Shown here piece after piece: positions 8,982-15,942 of a stretch of 64,000 nt of DNA; the first letter of the stretch is position 1; each line of letters opens with the position of its first letter. Under the pieces are notes generated by a model. It was given only the letters and a program-made list of their open reading frames with translations. It did not search any database and was not told the origin of the DNA. The position numbers and the translations under genes were made by a program. Source of the stretch: Pontibacter cellulosilyticus (GTDB lineage Bacteria; Bacteroidota; Bacteroidia; Cytophagales; Hymenobacteraceae); NCBI RefSeq assembly GCF_014306105.1, contig NZ_JACRVF010000005.1, positions 124,001 through 188,000 on the forward strand, in the 5' to 3' direction.

Positions 8982-9629
8982 ATGGAAATTTTAGACAAAG
9001 AAGAAATACTGAAGCAGTTTCCGCAACTGGAGCAGCCGTTAATGGACGAGTTGCTGAAACAGAGTACCCTAAAAACAATAGAGGCAGGCGACGAAGTGAT
9101 GCGCACAGGGCAGTACATAAAATCCACTATTCTGCTGCTCAGCGGTCTGCTTAAAGTATATCGTGAGGATGACGAAGGCAACGAGTTTCTGATGTATTAC
9201 CTAGAGCCCGGCAACGCCTGCGCCCTTTCTATGATGTGTACGGCCCGGAACGAGAAAAGCCAGATCATGGCAAAAGCCGTAACAGACGTAGAGGTGCTAT
9301 TGGTACCTTCCCATTTGTCGGAAATGTGGCTGGGCAAGTATAAAAGCTGGCATAACTTTGTAATCGCCTCTTACCGACAGCGCTTCGAAGAACTGCTGCA
9401 AACCTTGGATAGCATTGCTTTTAAAGGGCTCGACGAGAGACTGCTTTTCTACCTGAAACGCCACGTTAAAGTAAGCGGCAAGGAAGTAAGGTTATCGCAC
9501 CAGCAAATTGCCGACGAACTCAACAGTTCCCGCGAAGTGATTTCCAGACTTTTGAAAAAATTAGAGCAGACCGGGGCCATTACCCTGCACCGCAACTACC
9601 TCGAAGTGCACGACCTGGAGATAGTTTAA
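8982..9629 (+). CDS. Crp/Fnr-family transcriptional regulator, candidate regulator of the sulfur island
   Basis: 215 residues: cyclic-nucleotide-binding-like beta-roll (about 15-125), dimerisation helix, and a C-terminal winged helix-turn-helix (LSHQQIADELNSSREVISRLLKKLE). The recognition helix SREVISR keeps the Arg, Glu and Arg that contact DNA in E. coli CRP (SRETVGR), which reads TGTGA half-sites. The operators in this island are TGTGA-N6-TCACA, as that predicts. The only two cysteines are Cys80 and Cys86 (GNACALSMMC), placed in the sensor domain; they could sense persulfide, sulfide or redox state. No FNR-type N-terminal cysteine cluster is present. The gene lies among its presumed targets and ends at the terminator at 9642. 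Confidence 0.88.
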   Translation: MEILDKEEILKQFPQLEQPLMDELLKQSTLKTIEAGDEVMRTGQYIKSTILLLSGLLKVYREDDEGNEFLMYYLEPGNACALSMMCTARNEKSQIMAKAVTDVEVLLVPSHLSEMWLGKYKSWHNFVIASYRQRFEELLQTLDSIAFKGLDERLLFYLKRHVKVSGKEVRLSHQQIADELNSSREVISRLLKKLEQTGAITLHRNYLEVHDLEIV

Positions 9630-9641
9630 GTTTAGAGAAGT

Positions 9642-9676
9642 ATAAGAGACGCAGATTTTGCGTCTCTTATTTTTTT
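9642..9676 (+). terminator. Intrinsic terminator of the Crp/Fnr gene
   Basis: The stem 9642-9652/9660-9670 (ATAAGAGACGC) has a seven-base loop and is followed by a run of T, 12 bases after the stop codon. Confidence 0.85.
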
Positions 9677-9719
9677 CTATACTGCTAAACTTACTTCTCC
9701 TACTCCTTTACCCTTCCTC

Positions 9720-9764
9720 TGTGACAAGAGTCACTGTACTCCACTATAGCATACTGTACCTTTG
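9720..9764 (+). promoter_or_regulatory. GTGAC-N4-GTCAC operator and consensus -7 element (site C)
   Basis: GTGAC (9721-9725) and GTCAC (9730-9734) flank AAGA. The -7 element TACCTTTG (9757-9764) ends 36.5 bp from the palindrome centre. The TauE/SafE start codon is 30 bp further on. Confidence 0.85.
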
Positions 9765-9793
9765 TATCAGTTAAAATTAAAACATTAAAACAG

Positions 9794-10657
9794 ATGGAAA
9801 TACTCGGATATATCGCTGCTATGTTAATTGGATTATCACTTGGGTTGATCGGCGGCGGCGGCTCCATACTTACAGTACCTGTACTTGTTTACCTTATCGG
9901 GCTTAGCCCGGTCATTTCTACGGCTTATTCGCTGTTTATTGTGGGCCTTACCAGTTTGGTGGGTTCTTATAAGTTTTACCAGAAAGGACTGGTAAGCCTG
10001 AAGACTGCAGTTGTGTTTGGCTTGCCATCTATAGTGGCCGTGTACATTACGCGCCGTTACCTGGTGCCGGCCATTCCGGAAAATCTCTTCACTGTGGGTG
10101 ATTTTGTTGTTACCAAAGGAGTGTTGCTGATGTTGCTCTTTGCCGGACTGATGGTGTTTGCCTCTATCAGCATGATTAGGAAGAAGAAAGAGGTACCAGC
10201 TGATCCTTCAGAGCCCGTTGACGAGAACATTGATACGGAGCTTGACGTGGAAAACACTGATCCGGCAGAAAGGCATCCAAAGCCAAAATTCAACTACGGC
10301 GGCATCCTGGCGGAAGGCCTTATAGTAGGCACGCTAACCGGCCTGGTTGGTGCAGGTGGTGGCTTCCTGATCATCCCGGCGCTGGTACTCTTCAGTAAGC
10401 TCGACATGAAAATGGCCGTGGGCACTTCGCTCCTGATCATTGCAGTAAAGTCGCTGTTCGGCTTTATAGGCGACATCTACAACTACGAAATAGACTGGAT
10501 GTTCCTTAGCATATTCTCTGTAATATCTATTGCAGGCATCTTTATCGGCACATTCCTCTCTACTAAGATACACGCAGATAAACTGAAGACATCATTTGGC
10601 TGGTTTGTGCTCGTGATGGGTATCTATATCATCATAAAAGAAATATTTTTCGCTTAG
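9794..10657 (+). CDS. TauE/SafE-family membrane exporter, probably sulfite
   Basis: 287 residues with two halves, each opening with a glycine-rich motif typical of the family: LIGLSLGLIGGGGSILTVP (about 12-30) and LIVGTLTGLVGAGGGFLIIP (about 177-196). About eight hydrophobic segments are visible, with a charged cytoplasmic loop between the halves (KKKEVPADPSEPVDENID). TauE/SafE proteins export sulfite, sulfoacetate or related anions. Lying between two persulfide dioxygenase fusions and sharing their operator, it most likely removes the sulfite they make. Substrate is inferred from context. Confidence 0.85.
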   Translation: MEILGYIAAMLIGLSLGLIGGGGSILTVPVLVYLIGLSPVISTAYSLFIVGLTSLVGSYKFYQKGLVSLKTAVVFGLPSIVAVYITRRYLVPAIPENLFTVGDFVVTKGVLLMLLFAGLMVFASISMIRKKKEVPADPSEPVDENIDTELDVENTDPAERHPKPKFNYGGILAEGLIVGTLTGLVGAGGGFLIIPALVLFSKLDMKMAVGTSLLIIAVKSLFGFIGDIYNYEIDWMFLSIFSVISIAGIFIGTFLSTKIHADKLKTSFGWFVLVMGIYIIIKEIFFA

Positions 10658-10666
10658 GTTATCAGC

Positions 10667-10710
10667 GTGATATAAGTCACAGACTCAGGCTTATATAATT
10701 CCGAAATTTG
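10667..10710 (+). promoter_or_regulatory. GTGAT-N4-GTCAC operator and -7 element (site D)
   Basis: GTGAT (10667-10671) and GTCAC (10676-10680) flank ATAA; one arm base differs from the perfect palindrome. The -7 element GAAATTTG (10703-10710) ends 36.5 bp from the centre. The site begins just after the stop codon of the TauE/SafE gene and serves the second persulfide dioxygenase fusion. Confidence 0.8.
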
Positions 10711-10781
10711 TAGTGTCATCAGGATAAATGGTGACAATTTAAACAGAAACAAAAAGTATAAAACATTAAAAATCAACTACC

Positions 10782-12194
10782 ATGAAAGTAGAACAGATTT
10801 ATACCGGTTGCCTGGCACAAGGCGCCTACTACATCGAAAGCAACGGCGAGGCTGCTATCATCGACCCGCTTCGCGAGGTAAAACCTTACATCGAGAAAGC
10901 CGATAAAGACGGCGCCAAGATCAAGTATGTACTTGAAACACACTTCCACGCAGACTTTGTGTCGGGCCACGTGGATCTGGCAAAAGCAACTGGCGCAACT
11001 ATAATTTTCGGACCAAATGCACAGCCTGCGTTTAAAGCACATGTATCAACAGACGGCGAGGAACTGAAGTTAGGAAACGTGACTATTAAAGTGCTGCACA
11101 CCCCAGGCCATACGATGGAATCTACCACGTATTTGCTGATCGATGAGAACGGCAAAGAGCACAGTATTTTCTCCGGCGACACGCTGTTTATCGGTGATGT
11201 GGGCCGCCCTGACCTGGCTGTAAAATCAGACCTTACGGAAGAGCAACTGGCACAACACCTCTACGACTCGCTGCGCAATAAGATAATGACTTTGCCGGAT
11301 GATGTGATCGTGTACCCTGCACACGGTGCCGGATCTGCCTGCGGCAAGAATATGAGTAAAGAAACGACTGACCTGCTGGGTAACCAGAAGAAGAATAACT
11401 ATGCCCTGCGTGCCGATATGAGCAAAGAAGAGTTCGTGAAAGAAGTAACAGAAGGCTTACTACCTCCTCCGGGTTACTTCCCGCTGAACGTGAAAATGAA
11501 CAAGGAAGGCTATGCCAATATTGATGATGTAATGGCACAGGGGCTGCAGGAATTATCTCCGGAAGCATTTGAGGCTGCAGCCAACGAGACAGGTGCACTA
11601 GTACTGGATACACGAAAGCCAGAGGAGTTTGCCCATGGCTTTATTCCGAACGCTGTGAACATTGGTATCGACGGCAACTTTGCCCCATGGGTAGGTGCAC
11701 TTATACCAGATATTCAGCAGCCCATTCTGATTGTGGCGGACGCGGGCCGGGAAGAAGAAGTTGTTACCAGGCTGGCACGCGTAGGGTACGACATTGCCAT
11801 CGGCTACCTGAAGGGCGGCTTCCAGAGCTGGAGAAATGCAAACAAAGAAGTAGATACGATCAGCTCGATATCTGCAGAAGAGTTTGCCAAACGCTATGAG
11901 CAGAACAAAGCCATGAAGGTGGTGGATGTACGCAAACCAGGTGAATACCAGGCAGAGCATGTAGAAACCGCCAACAATACACCACTGGACTACCTGAACG
12001 AGCACCTGGCAGAGTTGCCTAAGGAAGAAGAAATGTACCTGCACTGTGCAGGCGGCTACCGCTCTATGATCGCAGCATCTATACTTAAGGCAAGAGGCTT
12101 TGAGAATGTGGTAAACGTGGAAGGCGGCTTTAAGGCCATTGCTGAGACCAGTGTACCTAAAACGGCCTACGTTTGCCCAAGCACACTGAAATAG
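10782..12194 (+). CDS. Persulfide dioxygenase-like metallo-beta-lactamase fused to rhodanese domains (copy 2)
   Basis: 470 residues with the same order of domains as the gene at 6955. The metallo-beta-lactamase part has THFHAD (His54, His56, Asp58), TPGHTMES, FSGDTLFIGDVGRPDL and YPAHGAGS. The middle rhodanese (about 275-355) lacks the catalytic cysteine (LIVADAGREEE), while the last one has CAGGYRS with Cys422. The two copies are clearly diverged, so this is an old duplication, or two enzymes with different persulfide substrates. It has its own operator-controlled promoter (site D). Expected reaction: persulfide plus oxygen to sulfite, with the active rhodanese supplying or accepting sulfane sulfur. 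Confidence 0.88.
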   Translation: MKVEQIYTGCLAQGAYYIESNGEAAIIDPLREVKPYIEKADKDGAKIKYVLETHFHADFVSGHVDLAKATGATIIFGPNAQPAFKAHVSTDGEELKLGNVTIKVLHTPGHTMESTTYLLIDENGKEHSIFSGDTLFIGDVGRPDLAVKSDLTEEQLAQHLYDSLRNKIMTLPDDVIVYPAHGAGSACGKNMSKETTDLLGNQKKNNYALRADMSKEEFVKEVTEGLLPPPGYFPLNVKMNKEGYANIDDVMAQGLQELSPEAFEAAANETGALVLDTRKPEEFAHGFIPNAVNIGIDGNFAPWVGALIPDIQQPILIVADAGREEEVVTRLARVGYDIAIGYLKGGFQSWRNANKEVDTISSISAEEFAKRYEQNKAMKVVDVRKPGEYQAEHVETANNTPLDYLNEHLAELPKEEEMYLHCAGGYRSMIAASILKARGFENVVNVEGGFKAIAETSVPKTAYVCPSTLK

Positions 12195-12245
12195 TAATCG
12201 TTTCAGGTCAAGTACATAAACCTTTGATATTATATCAGAAATAGT

Positions 12246-12323
12246 AAACCCACCACTGCCCCTCCCAAGAGGGGAATCACAGATACAATAAATTCCCCTC
12301 CTCGGAGGGGCAGGGATGGGTAA
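12246..12323. repeat. Fold-back repeat related to the inverted repeat at 1765-1810
   Basis: An imperfect outer inverted repeat (12246-12265 with 12304-12323) shares the CCCCTCC-rich arms of the element at 1765. An inner GAGGGGAAT/ATTCCCCTC pair adds a second stem. It follows copy 2 of the dioxygenase fusion and may end its transcript. Such C-rich fold-backs are common dispersed elements in Bacteroidota. Confidence 0.65.
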
Positions 12324-12359
12324 ATCGTTAGCTTTAATTAAAGTATAAAAGTTTGCTAC

Positions 12360-12403
12360 GTGACCTAAGTCACAGACAAAGGGCCTATAAATTCCGACCT
12401 TTG
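12360..12403 (+). promoter_or_regulatory. GTGAC-N4-GTCAC operator and -7 element (site E)
   Basis: GTGAC (12360-12364) and GTCAC (12369-12373) are perfect arms around CTAA. The -7 element GACCTTTG (12396-12403) ends 36.5 bp from the centre. It drives the stand-alone rhodanese and possibly the YeeE genes beyond it. Confidence 0.85.
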
Positions 12404-12448
12404 TATAGTAATCGAACCACAGTAAAAGTTAAAAGACTAGTATAAGCC

Positions 12449-12775
12449 ATGTTCAATATATTTAAATCCGCTCCCAAGAACTACGAAGATCTGGACGGAA
12501 CTACATTCAGAACCAAATACCAGAACACTCCTAAAGCGGAGTTGCTGGACGTAAGGACAGCCGGTGAGTTTGCCGGAGGCTCCATTAAAGGTGCTAAAAA
12601 CCTGGACGTGACATCTGCACAGTTCCAGCAGGCGCTGAAGACAATGGACAAGGACAAAGAGTACTTCTTGTTCTGCCGCAGTGGCAACCGCAGCGGCTCT
12701 GCCTGCAATATGATGGCCGAGCAAGGTTTTAAAGCACACAACCTGGCAGGCGGAATTGGTGCCTGGCCCAGATAG
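12449..12775 (+). CDS. Single-domain rhodanese sulfurtransferase
   Basis: 108 residues forming one rhodanese domain, with LLDVRTAGEFAGGSIKGAKN near the start and the active loop CRSGNRS (Cys76). There is no signal peptide, so it is probably cytoplasmic. The six-residue loop fits sulfane-sulfur transfer (thiosulfate or persulfide) rather than phosphatase activity. It is the first gene after operator site E and is followed by a terminator-like hairpin, then two YeeE/YedE transporter halves. This order (rhodanese plus YeeE pair) recurs in sulfur loci, suggesting that it receives sulfur brought in by the transporters. Confidence 0.9.
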   Translation: MFNIFKSAPKNYEDLDGTTFRTKYQNTPKAELLDVRTAGEFAGGSIKGAKNLDVTSAQFQQALKTMDKDKEYFLFCRSGNRSGSACNMMAEQGFKAHNLAGGIGAWPR

Positions 12776-12805
12776 TATAAGTATATTCACCCTGGCAGGA
12801 AACAT

Positions 12806-12840
12806 GAGGGAGCCTGCGACCTGGCTCCCTCCCTGCTTTT
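12806..12840 (+). terminator. Hairpin after the rhodanese gene
   Basis: A perfect 9-bp GC-rich stem (12806-12814 with 12823-12831), an eight-base loop, then CCTGCTTTTC. It may attenuate transcription into the YeeE genes, for which I see no separate operator. Confidence 0.65.
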
Positions 12841-12870
12841 CACCATAAACCTAAACTAAACTACTAAGAG

Positions 12871-13428
12871 ATGTTAGAATTCATTAGCCAGCCATGGCCG
12901 TGGTATACGTCGGGCGCCGTGATCGCCTTTGTGATGGTACTGCTGCTGTTCTTTGGGAAGTCGTTTGGCTTTTCGTCGAACCTGCGCACGATCTGCACAG
13001 CCTGCGGTGCCGGCAAAAACGTTAAGTTCTTTGACTTTGACTGGCGCTCCCAAACCTGGAACCTGCTGTTCCTGGTGGGTGCGGTAATAGGTGGTTTTAT
13101 TTCGGCAGAGTTTCTAGCCGGCGATATGCCACTACAACTATCACAGGCAACGATACAGGACCTGCAAGCGCTGGAAATTTCCGGCCCAGACGATCTGCAG
13201 CCGGAAGAGCTGTTTAGCCTGGAGGCGATCTTCACGGTAAAAGGATTTCTGGTGATGCTGCTAGGCGGCTTTGCCATCGGTTTCGGCTCCCGTTACGCCG
13301 GAGGCTGTACCTCAGGCCACGCCATCAGCGGTCTATCCAACCTGCAGCTGCCTTCGCTTATCGCCGTTATCGGCTTCTTTATAGGAGGCCTGATCACCAC
13401 CTTTATCCTGCTACCACTTATATTTTAA
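12871..13428 (+). CDS. YeeE/YedE-family membrane protein, first half-transporter
   Basis: 185 residues with about four to five hydrophobic segments and the family signature GSRYAGGCTSGHAISGLS around Cys146. Two more cysteines occur in TICTACG (Cys42, Cys45). YeeE/YedE proteins such as TsuA carry thiosulfate or related sulfur compounds, using conserved cysteines in the channel. Here the fold is split over two short genes (this and 13567), as in PmpA/PmpB pairs. The extra CxxC and the acidic extramembrane loop (about 90-120) are visible but unexplained. Confidence 0.82.
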   Translation: MLEFISQPWPWYTSGAVIAFVMVLLLFFGKSFGFSSNLRTICTACGAGKNVKFFDFDWRSQTWNLLFLVGAVIGGFISAEFLAGDMPLQLSQATIQDLQALEISGPDDLQPEELFSLEAIFTVKGFLVMLLGGFAIGFGSRYAGGCTSGHAISGLSNLQLPSLIAVIGFFIGGLITTFILLPLIF

Positions 13429-13566
13429 TGAGTAATTAATAATGACGAATGATTAATAATTATGTGCTTGTAATTAGGTCTATTTCAAAGTTACTCACCA
13501 TCCATTATTCATTCTTCACTCACAATTATTCATTAATCATTAGTAACTAATTAATTATAGCAACCC
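13429..13566. repeat. AT-rich low-complexity spacer between the two YeeE genes
   Basis: 138 bp dominated by permutations of ATTAAT, ATTCATT and TAATTA in both orientations, giving many stop codons in all frames and weak dyad symmetry. Similar sequence appears near 62810-62830. No gene is visible. Confidence 0.5.
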
Positions 13567-13980
13567 GTGAAAGGATTAAAATTTATATTAGCCGGCATTC
13601 TGTTCGGTATCGTGATGAGTAAGTCGGAGGCCATTTCGTGGTTCCGTATCCAGGAGATGTTCCGCTTCCAGTCGTTCCATATGTATGGCATCATCGGAAC
13701 AGCCGTAGTGTTGGGTGCGATCGCTGTGTACCTGATCAAAAAGTATAAACTGCGCGATTTTCAGGGCAACCCGATCGTGTTCACGCCTAAAGAAATGTCT
13801 GTTCCGCGTTATATAATAGGCGGTACTATCTTCGGGCTTGGCTGGGCCCTGACAGGTGCCTGCCCGGGACCGATGTTCGTGAACATTGGCTTCAGCTACT
13901 GGGCAATTTTTGTAGCCATCGGAGGCGCCATTGCTGGTACTTACATGTATGGCGTGCTCCGCGACAAGCTGCCCCATTAA
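13567..13980 (+). CDS. YeeE/YedE-family membrane protein, second half-transporter
   Basis: 137 residues starting with GTG. Four hydrophobic segments are visible, and the conserved motif GWALTGACPGPMF (Cys99) is the second-half signature of YeeE/YedE transporters. It complements the GGCTSGH half encoded at 12871; together they probably make one sulfur-compound channel. The 138-bp AT-rich spacer between the two halves is unusually long for a pair expected to be made in equal amounts. Confidence 0.82.
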   Translation: MKGLKFILAGILFGIVMSKSEAISWFRIQEMFRFQSFHMYGIIGTAVVLGAIAVYLIKKYKLRDFQGNPIVFTPKEMSVPRYIIGGTIFGLGWALTGACPGPMFVNIGFSYWAIFVAIGGAIAGTYMYGVLRDKLPH

Positions 13981-14073
13981 AAAGACATTGGCTAAAAGTT
14001 GGGCATGTTTTGAAAGCCACCTGCATTTATGCTGTGGCTTTCAGGCATGTTAAAAAGGTTTAGAAAACAAATC

Positions 14074-15339
14074 ATGACACAGTTACCCGAAACAAAGCTT
14101 GGATTAAGGAAGAATGCAGGACAGTTCTGGCTGCTGGTACTTGTAAACGGCTTTGTTGGTTCGATGGTAGGATTAGAGCGTTCTGTAATTCCGGAATTTG
14201 CTGAAACAGTTTTTGGCATTAACGGGCACACGGCGCTTCTTTCTTTTATAGTTGCATTTGGACTGGCAAAGTCTGCGGCAAACCTGGCTATGGGCCAGCT
14301 GGCCACAAAGTATACCCGCCGGCAACTATTACTGATCGGGTGGCTGTTTGCCCTGCCAGTGCCCTGGCTGCTGCTGTACGCCAATAGCTGGTGGTGGGTG
14401 ATCATCGCTAACTTACTTCTGGGTATAAACCAGGGGCTGGCTTGGTCGGCTACGGTAGTCATGAAGATTGACCTGGTAGGCGAAAAGAACCGCGGTCTGG
14501 CCATGGGTATAAATGAATTTGCCGGTTACCTGGCTGTGGGCCTGGTTGCTTTCCTAGCTGGTTATATAGCCTCTGCTACCGGAGATGTAACCATGGCTTT
14601 TGTTCCGGGTATTGCTTTCTCTATCATCGGTTTACTGCTTACCCAGTTCCTGGTGCGCGATACACATGCACACGTGCAAACGGAAACAGCTAAAACTACA
14701 CTCCCGCTGTTGCCCAACACCTGGAAAGATACAACTTGGCGCCATCCTAACTTAGGATCTGTAACGCTGAACGGCTTTGTAAATAACCTGAACGATGGTA
14801 TACTTTGGGGTCTGTTACCGGTACTGCTCAGTACAAAAGGCTATAGCTTAACTGAAACGGGCTTTTTAGCGGGTATATACCCTGTTGTATGGGGCCTGGG
14901 CCAACTGGTTACAGGCAAGCTGGGCGATGTGCTTTGCAAAAAGCAATTGCTAAGTATGGGTATGATGATACAGGGCGTGGCAATCGGCTTACTTTTATTT
15001 GCCGGCTCCTACCCAATTTTGGTGACGGCGCTTATTATACTTGGTGCAGGTACAGCTTTAGTATACCCTAACTTTTTGTCGGTAGTGGCCGAGAATACGC
15101 ACCCAAGCCAAAGGCCGCAGAGCCTGGGCATCTTCCGGTTCTGGCGCGACTTCGGCTATGTAGCCGGAGCAATAGCTGCTGGTGTGTTCAGTGATATATT
15201 TGGGTTGCAATGGGTTATACTCGGAACAGCCATACTTACAGTAATTGCAGGCGTATTATCTGAATACAGGATGTGCTGCACCAAAAAAGTACTCTGGCAT
15301 AGCAAGGAATGTGATACCGGGTTGTTAAAGGCATCCTGA
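14074..15339 (+). CDS. Major facilitator superfamily transporter
   Basis: About 421 residues with some twelve hydrophobic segments. Features visible include LVNGFVGSMVGLERSVIPEF in the first segment and the repeated MFS pattern (GINEFAGYLAVG; LGAGTALVYPNFLSVVAENTHP). I chose Met at 14074; an earlier in-frame ATG at 14029 adds 15 basic residues and cannot be excluded. The C-terminal tail contains CCTKKVLWHSKEC. The substrate is not recognisable. Its position directly after the sulfur transporters and before DoxX-DsrE suggests a sulfur-related solute, which is a guess. Confidence 0.8.
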   Translation: MTQLPETKLGLRKNAGQFWLLVLVNGFVGSMVGLERSVIPEFAETVFGINGHTALLSFIVAFGLAKSAANLAMGQLATKYTRRQLLLIGWLFALPVPWLLLYANSWWWVIIANLLLGINQGLAWSATVVMKIDLVGEKNRGLAMGINEFAGYLAVGLVAFLAGYIASATGDVTMAFVPGIAFSIIGLLLTQFLVRDTHAHVQTETAKTTLPLLPNTWKDTTWRHPNLGSVTLNGFVNNLNDGILWGLLPVLLSTKGYSLTETGFLAGIYPVVWGLGQLVTGKLGDVLCKKQLLSMGMMIQGVAIGLLLFAGSYPILVTALIILGAGTALVYPNFLSVVAENTHPSQRPQSLGIFRFWRDFGYVAGAIAAGVFSDIFGLQWVILGTAILTVIAGVLSEYRMCCTKKVLWHSKECDTGLLKAS

Positions 15340-15435
15340 TTTTATACTTTTATGAAACCTGAAGGCCGGAACGGTTTATACTTAAGCCCTGTTGAAATGA
15401 ATACTGCACATGCTTACGTGCTGCAATAAGCTTAT

Positions 15436-15798
15436 ATGAGAACTTACCTGTTGTTATTTCTGAGCATCCTGTTACTGCTCTTCGCACTGCCGAAGAACAG
15501 CAGCCTGCGCAGCTTTGCACAGCAGGCTGAACTCAAAAAAGCATGCAGCTACAGCAAGCGTTTTGTAAAAAAAACGTGTGCAAGAAAGTGCCTGAAGCAC
15601 CAGACGCATTCAGAAAACCAAAATAACGCAGCTAACTTAGGCACCGACTGTAATCAACAGGTGTATGCCCTTGTAAGTGCGCTGCAGGCCGAGCCGTTAA
15701 TTTATTTACAGGCTAAACGCGCCTTTAAAACTCCGCTCGTCCGGAAACACCTCTCTCCTGACCTGGAGCACGACCCCGAACCACCGCGGTTCTCTTAA
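15436..15798 (+). CDS. Small exported cysteine-containing protein of unknown function
   Basis: 120 residues. The N-terminus is a strong hydrophobic signal or anchor (MRTYLLLFLSILLLLFALP), followed by a basic segment with cysteines (KKACSYSKRF, KKTCARKCLKH) and a third cluster near TDCNQQ. I do not recognise the family. It lies between the MFS gene and the DoxX-DsrE fusion, with 96 bases and 144 bases of spacer. The four mature cysteines would make it a plausible periplasmic sulfur or metal binding protein, but nothing shows this. Confidence 0.5.
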   Translation: MRTYLLLFLSILLLLFALPKNSSLRSFAQQAELKKACSYSKRFVKKTCARKCLKHQTHSENQNNAANLGTDCNQQVYALVSALQAEPLIYLQAKRAFKTPLVRKHLSPDLEHDPEPPRFS

Positions 15799-15942
15799 AA
15801 TAACCTTTTGTTTTATTGCAACAGAAGGACAGAATTCTGTTCCTGATTTGTTGCCCTTGCGCTGTGCCTACTACCTGACTAGTGTTGGGTAAAAGTATAG
15901 CTACACCCTATTTATTATGTTATTTTAAGAAAACTGGATCTT

